9,160 nucleotides of DNA from Gammaproteobacteria bacterium. GTDB lineage: Bacteria > Pseudomonadota > Gammaproteobacteria > S012-40. Shown in pieces: positions 7,074 to 9,160 of this stretch. Location of the stretch: NCBI GenBank assembly GCA_029879945.1, contig JAOUPJ010000139.1, positions 1-9,160 on the forward strand, given 5' to 3'. The notes beneath the pieces were generated by a model that was not told the DNA's origin, ran no database searches, and saw only the letters and a program-made list of their open reading frames with translations. The stretch's first letter is position 1; the number at the start of each line of letters is the position of its first letter. The position numbers were made by a program, and so were the translations under genes.

Positions 7074-7738
7074 CTATCTTTCGCTCCGAACACATAACCT
7101 TGCCCTCGTCGAGTCTGAATCAAATCTTGTCCCAGCACTTTCCGTAGACGTTTTATATAGGCCTCGATAACATTGCTATCCCGGTCCGAATCGCCTTCAT
7201 ACACGTGCTCTGTCAAACGCGTCTTAGACAATATAACGCCTGGGTGTAGCATTAAATACTGGAGTAATCGAAACTCCGTACGTGTCAGGGTATGTCGGGT
7301 TTCATCGGGCAAGATCACTTCCTGGTGATCCGCATCGAGGCGTAAACCGGCAGATTCAAGCTCTTCACCGGCATGTCCATGTCTTCGTCTGATCAGTGCA
7401 TCCAAACGCGCCAACAATTCTTCCGTGTGAAAGGGTTTACCGAGGTAGTCATCTGCACCCGCCTTTAAACCATCGACTCGCTCATGCCACTGATCTCTGG
7501 CTGTCAAAATGATTACCGGAACTTTGTTCCCCTTACTACGCCAGGACTTCAACACTTCCAAGCCGGGCTTGTCGGGCAAGCCCAAATCGAGAATTACCGC
7601 ATCATAAGGCTCTTCATCTCCCTGAAACTCCCCATCGATTCCATTTTCCGCCACATCAACAGCATAAGCGGCACGATTTAGGTCCGCTTTTAAATGTCGA
7701 ATCAGCTTTTCATCATCCTCAACCAGTAATAATCTCAT
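7070..7738 (-). CDS. OmpR/PhoP-family response regulator
   Basis: A 222-aa transcription factor, the usual length. The receiver domain (1-115) has the acidic pair at Glu7-Asp8-Asp9, phospho-acceptor Asp51 in VILDLGLP, switch Thr79 and conserved Lys101 in GKPF. The winged-helix DNA-binding domain (about 128-220) shows LTRTEFRLLQYLMLHPG, the recognition-helix region DRDSNVIEAYIKRLRKVL, and the wing TRRGQGYVF. The sequence resembles the PhoP/QseB branch. The ATG at 7738 has AGGA 7 nt upstream. The gene begins 20 bp after the PepSY gene and overlaps the kinase by 4 bp, which places all three in one operon. Phosphorylation by the adjacent kinase and autoregulation of the operon are expected from the family but not shown here. 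Confidence 0.95.
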   Translation of the reverse strand: MRLLLVEDDEKLIRHLKADLNRAAYAVDVAENGIDGEFQGDEEPYDAVILDLGLPDKPGLEVLKSWRSKGNKVPVIILTARDQWHERVDGLKAGADDYLGKPFHTEELLARLDALIRRRHGHAGEELESAGLRLDADHQEVILPDETRHTLTRTEFRLLQYLMLHPGVILSKTRLTEHVYEGDSDRDSNVIEAYIKRLRKVLGQDLIQTRRGQGYVFGAKDS

Positions 7739-7758
7739 GTCTTATTCCTGTTCTGGAA

Positions 7759-8073
7759 TCAATGTTCCTTTTCCATTTCCACAAGCTCACCACTCTGTGC
7801 ATCAATTTCTACTTCCCAGACTTCACCTTGATCCGTGAGCATCTCGATTTCATAGACATAACGACCGTTTTCTTCCTCTAACTCAACATCCAACACTCTC
7901 CCCTGCTTTTCGGATCTTGCAATTTGGAGTATTTTTTCGAGGGGTATGATCTTACCGGCCTCTTTCAATATTCTTACCCGTTCATGATCAATCCGGTGTC
8001 GCTCTCCTTCATCGCCCATAACGCTGTTGGAAACTATCAAAAGAGTTGTCAATAGAAGTAGTATACGAATCAT
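7759..8073 (-). CDS. Secreted PepSY-domain protein, first gene of the two-component operon
   Basis: A 104-aa periplasmic protein. A signal peptide covers residues 1-20 (run ILLLLTTLLIV, likely cleavage after VMG). The mature part is a single PepSY-type domain (about 38-99): a helix with IIPLEKILQIA, then strands GRVLDVELEEENGRYVYEIEMLTDQGEVWEVEIDAQSGELVEME. The last strand pair ending DAQSGELV is the hallmark of the family. Such proteins commonly precede PhoP/PhoQ-like pairs; they are thought to bind or inhibit periplasmic partners, so a role in tuning the kinase sensor is inferred. The start is supported by AGG 9 nt upstream and by the signal peptide. The stop is 20 bp before the regulator gene. 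The mature protein is strongly acidic. Confidence 0.9.
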   Translation of the reverse strand: MIRILLLLTTLLIVSNSVMGDEGERHRIDHERVRILKEAGKIIPLEKILQIARSEKQGRVLDVELEEENGRYVYEIEMLTDQGEVWEVEIDAQSGELVEMEKEH

Positions 8074-8180
8074 ACTTTATAACCTGTTACGGTTTCCTCT
8101 TTTTTAGATAAATAACTGCGGGCCTCGAAACAAGTGTGCAAAAAACCGATATGTCAATTAAACCAAAATCCGAGTGAGTA

Positions 8181-8204
8181 GACCAGATCAATCTTGACAT
8201 GGTC
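8181..8204. promoter_or_regulatory. Interrupted palindrome, possible operator of the PepSY-regulator operon
   Basis: The pattern is GACCA-2-TCAA-2-TTGA-2-TGGTC: nine base pairs of dyad symmetry per side over 24 bp, with the interruptions placed symmetrically. Flanking AGTA (8177-8180) and TACT (8210-8213) continue the symmetry after a 5-nt offset. It lies about 108 bp upstream of the PepSY start, a plausible place for a dimeric repressor or activator, or it folds in RNA as a stem-loop. OmpR-family regulators prefer direct repeats, so another regulator would be more likely. Confidence 0.45.
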
Positions 8205-8211
8205 CAATCTA

Positions 8212-8270
8212 CTGTTCCAGTGAAAAACACGGTGACACAGTGTCTGTTTATGTTCTTGCCCCTGGAACAG
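8212..8270. repeat. Nested inverted repeat downstream of the cytochrome b gene
   Basis: Perfect 9-bp arms CTGTTCCAG (8212-8220) and CTGGAACAG (8262-8270) enclose 41 bp. Almost concentric inside them is the perfect palindrome GACAC-A-GTGTC (8234-8244), extended by AAACA (8225-8229) pairing with TGTTT (8245-8249) around a 4-nt bulge. In RNA this would be a long imperfect hairpin. It starts 27 bp beyond the cytochrome b stop. Read on the minus strand it has no terminal T-run, so it is not a standard intrinsic terminator. Confidence 0.6.
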
Positions 8271-8296
8271 AGATGGGCCATGATAAATCAGATTAC

Positions 8297-8896
8297 CTAG
8301 CTACCTATCACATTGTTTTCATCAGAGCCGGTACGAGCCTTCAAGCCAGTCACCATAGAGCGGACCAGATTTTCATGATGCTGAAAGCTGGCTATCACAA
8401 CACCCGCCACGTGGAAAAACACGAGAAACACGGTGAAATTGGCGAAAAACTCGTGCACTTCTTCCAAAACATCTTCCACGCTCTCACTGGCACCCGCGAA
8501 CAGAGGGGCCAACGGACCCGCACTCTCTTCTGCACCATAGACCATTACACCAGTCACTGTCGTAATGGTTAGGGATAACAGCAAGGCAATGATCATCGCG
8601 CCCCCAGCGGGGTTATGTCCCAAATAGCGCTTTGCCCTAAAGAGCAGAACGTCTCTCAGATAACTGCGCACTTCTTGAGGGCGTTTAACGAAGCTACTAA
8701 AACGGGCATAGCGGGTTCCAATCAAACCCCAGATCAATCTAAAGATGATGAGCCCACCGATAAGATATCCTGCCCAAACATGCAGAGACATAAAATCATC
8801 TTCACTGAGATAAGCAACAAGAAAAGATGCAACCAATGTCCAGTGAAAGATCCTGACTGCTGGATCCCACACTTTAACTTCATTCACTTTTTCCAT
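8297..8896 (-). CDS. Cytochrome b561 family protein (Ni/Fe-hydrogenase b-subunit type)
   Basis: A 199-aa di-heme membrane cytochrome that moves electrons between the quinone pool and a partner redox protein. Four transmembrane helices are evident (about 16-32, 38-60, 99-121, 150-172). Candidate heme-ligand histidines are His18 (RIFHW), His39 (SLHVW), His148 (EVHEF) and His162 (FFHVAG). The LGHNPAGGAM loop and the C-terminal HHENLVRSMVTG signature are typical of this family. An earlier in-frame ATG at 8935 exists, but the ATG at 8896 is preferred: AAGGGG lies 8 nt before it, and the family usually starts just ahead of the KVWDPAVRIFHW motif. No hydrogenase or cytochrome c gene is adjacent in the window, so the partner is unknown. 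It is followed by the PepSY-regulator-kinase operon on the same strand, 223 bp away. Confidence 0.9.
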   Translation of the reverse strand: MEKVNEVKVWDPAVRIFHWTLVASFLVAYLSEDDFMSLHVWAGYLIGGLIIFRLIWGLIGTRYARFSSFVKRPQEVRSYLRDVLLFRAKRYLGHNPAGGAMIIALLLSLTITTVTGVMVYGAEESAGPLAPLFAGASESVEDVLEEVHEFFANFTVFLVFFHVAGVVIASFQHHENLVRSMVTGLKARTGSDENNVIGS

Positions 8897-8935
8897 GATG
8901 TTTTCCCCTTTTGCGAGTTTGTAACAGCTTAACAA

Positions 8936-9085
8936 AGGGACAGTGAATTGAAGCTGAAAAAGACCACTGGCGATACCAGTAAATAGTTAATATTATCAAT
9001 ATGTTATTGCTTTTTTCCTTTGGAATGGTGCTCAAAGTGAGGATTTTTTCATAAGGGAACGCATGGGGCCGGTCTAGGCCGGGGT
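8936..9085. other. Intergenic region upstream of cytochrome b
   Basis: An AT-rich gap of 150 bp after the unidentified gene at the right edge. A stem-loop ACTGG-CGATA-CCAGT (8966-8980) is followed, on the minus strand, two bases later by TCTTTTTC, and could be a weak terminator or attenuator ahead of the cytochrome gene. The GC-rich repeat CCGG-6-CCGG near 9069-9083 directly follows the upstream stop but lacks a T-run. No promoter with good hexamers and spacing was found by eye. Confidence 0.35.
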
Positions 9086-9160
9086 TTACGCCGCTGTATT
9101 GAGCTTCAGTATCTCAGACGTTCGGCTGCGCGTATCCAAACAGAGTTTGCCGTCATCAAT
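9086..9160 (-). CDS. C-terminal fragment of an unidentified protein, truncated by the window edge
   Basis: On the minus strand the frame from the right edge is open for 24 codons and ends at TAA (9088-9086), coding for IDDGKLCLDTRSR followed by TSEILKLNTAA. The residue mix looks like an ordinary protein C-terminus, and the strand agrees with the genes downstream. Other frames across these 75 bases are also open, so coding is only moderately supported and no family can be named. A GC-rich hairpin sequence directly follows the stop. Confidence 0.35.
   Translation of the reverse strand: MDDGKLCLDTRSRTSEILKLNTAA

Larger units (their letters stand above)
8074..8296. other. Intergenic region upstream of the PepSY/regulator/kinase operon
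   Basis: A 223-bp gap that should hold the operon promoter. It contains the interrupted palindrome at 8181-8204 and the long inverted repeat at 8212-8270. A perfect TTGACA lies on the minus strand at 8157-8152, but no acceptable -10 follows at 16-18 bp. GGTTTA and GGTTTT lie 17 bp apart (start to start) just downstream of the palindrome on the minus strand; this is not the 11-bp spacing of a classical PhoP box. No coding region is convincing. Confidence 0.5.

Noticed and set aside
8152..8157. Perfect TTGACA -35 hexamer on the minus strand upstream of the PepSY gene
   Set aside because: At 16, 17 and 18 bp downstream there is nothing resembling a -10 box, so no promoter was called.
8087..8281. 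64-codon minus-strand frame in the gap upstream of the PepSY gene
   Set aside because: It runs through both inverted repeats, its product resembles no domain or signal peptide, and it has no clear ribosome-binding site.
8615..8932. 105-codon plus-strand frame opposite cytochrome b561
   Set aside because: The minus-strand product is a clear membrane cytochrome with family motifs; the opposite frame has no recognisable features.
8897..8935. 13-codon N-terminal extension of cytochrome b561
   Set aside because: The internal ATG at 8896 has a strong Shine-Dalgarno and matches the usual family start; the extension contains that ribosome-binding site.
8918..8936. Imperfect palindrome TTTGT-9-ACAAA just upstream of the cytochrome ribosome-binding site
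   Set aside because: Five-bp AT-rich arms are common by chance, and no functional context supports it.
8985..9002. FNR/ANR-like site in the AT-rich stretch upstream of cytochrome b
   Set aside because: One half (ATCAA) fits, but the other (GTTAA at the right spacing) matches the TTGAT half poorly.

Overview
The window looks like chromosomal DNA of a moderately AT-rich Gram-negative bacterium, most likely a marine-type gammaproteobacterium. The reasons are outer-membrane lipoproteins with lipoboxes, small beta-barrel proteins ending in phenylalanine, an RTX/thrombospondin-type-3 surface protein, a PhoP/PhoQ-like two-component pair led by a PepSY protein, and a cytochrome b561 of the Ni/Fe-hydrogenase b-subunit type. 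Species assignment is inference; there is no rRNA or tRNA to anchor it.

Left part (1-3883): the 3' portion of a large secreted calcium-binding protein (plus strand) enters from the left edge. It carries a calcium-binding type-3 (TSP3) patch and four RTX super-repeats of exactly 111 residues. It ends 8 bp from the end of a convergent gene for a small exported protein (minus strand). That gene diverges from a lipoprotein gene (plus strand); the 138-bp gap between them holds two back-to-back sigma-70-like promoter candidates. These three genes encode exported or surface proteins of unknown job.

Middle part (3884-5723): a 164-bp gap with only a weak stem-loop, then a minus-strand two-gene unit. 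A 178-aa outer-membrane barrel is followed 5 bp later by a 347-aa lipoprotein that itself ends in a barrel-like domain. A promoter candidate lies upstream, just past the end of the kinase gene.

Right part (5724-9160), all minus strand and transcribed right to left: the end of an unidentified gene, then a cytochrome b561, then a 223-bp gap rich in inverted repeats, then PepSY protein, OmpR/PhoP-family regulator and PhoQ-like histidine kinase. The last three are tightly packed (20-bp gap, then a 4-bp overlap at a TTG start) and are almost certainly one operon. The kinase senses through a periplasmic domain, phosphorylates the regulator, and the PepSY protein may act as a periplasmic modulator.

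No mobile element, CRISPR array, RNA gene or obviously new defence system was found. The least explained items are the two adjacent inverted-repeat structures at 8177-8270, the out-of-place ribosome-binding site ahead of the gene at 1898-2506, and the lipoprotein/barrel fusion.
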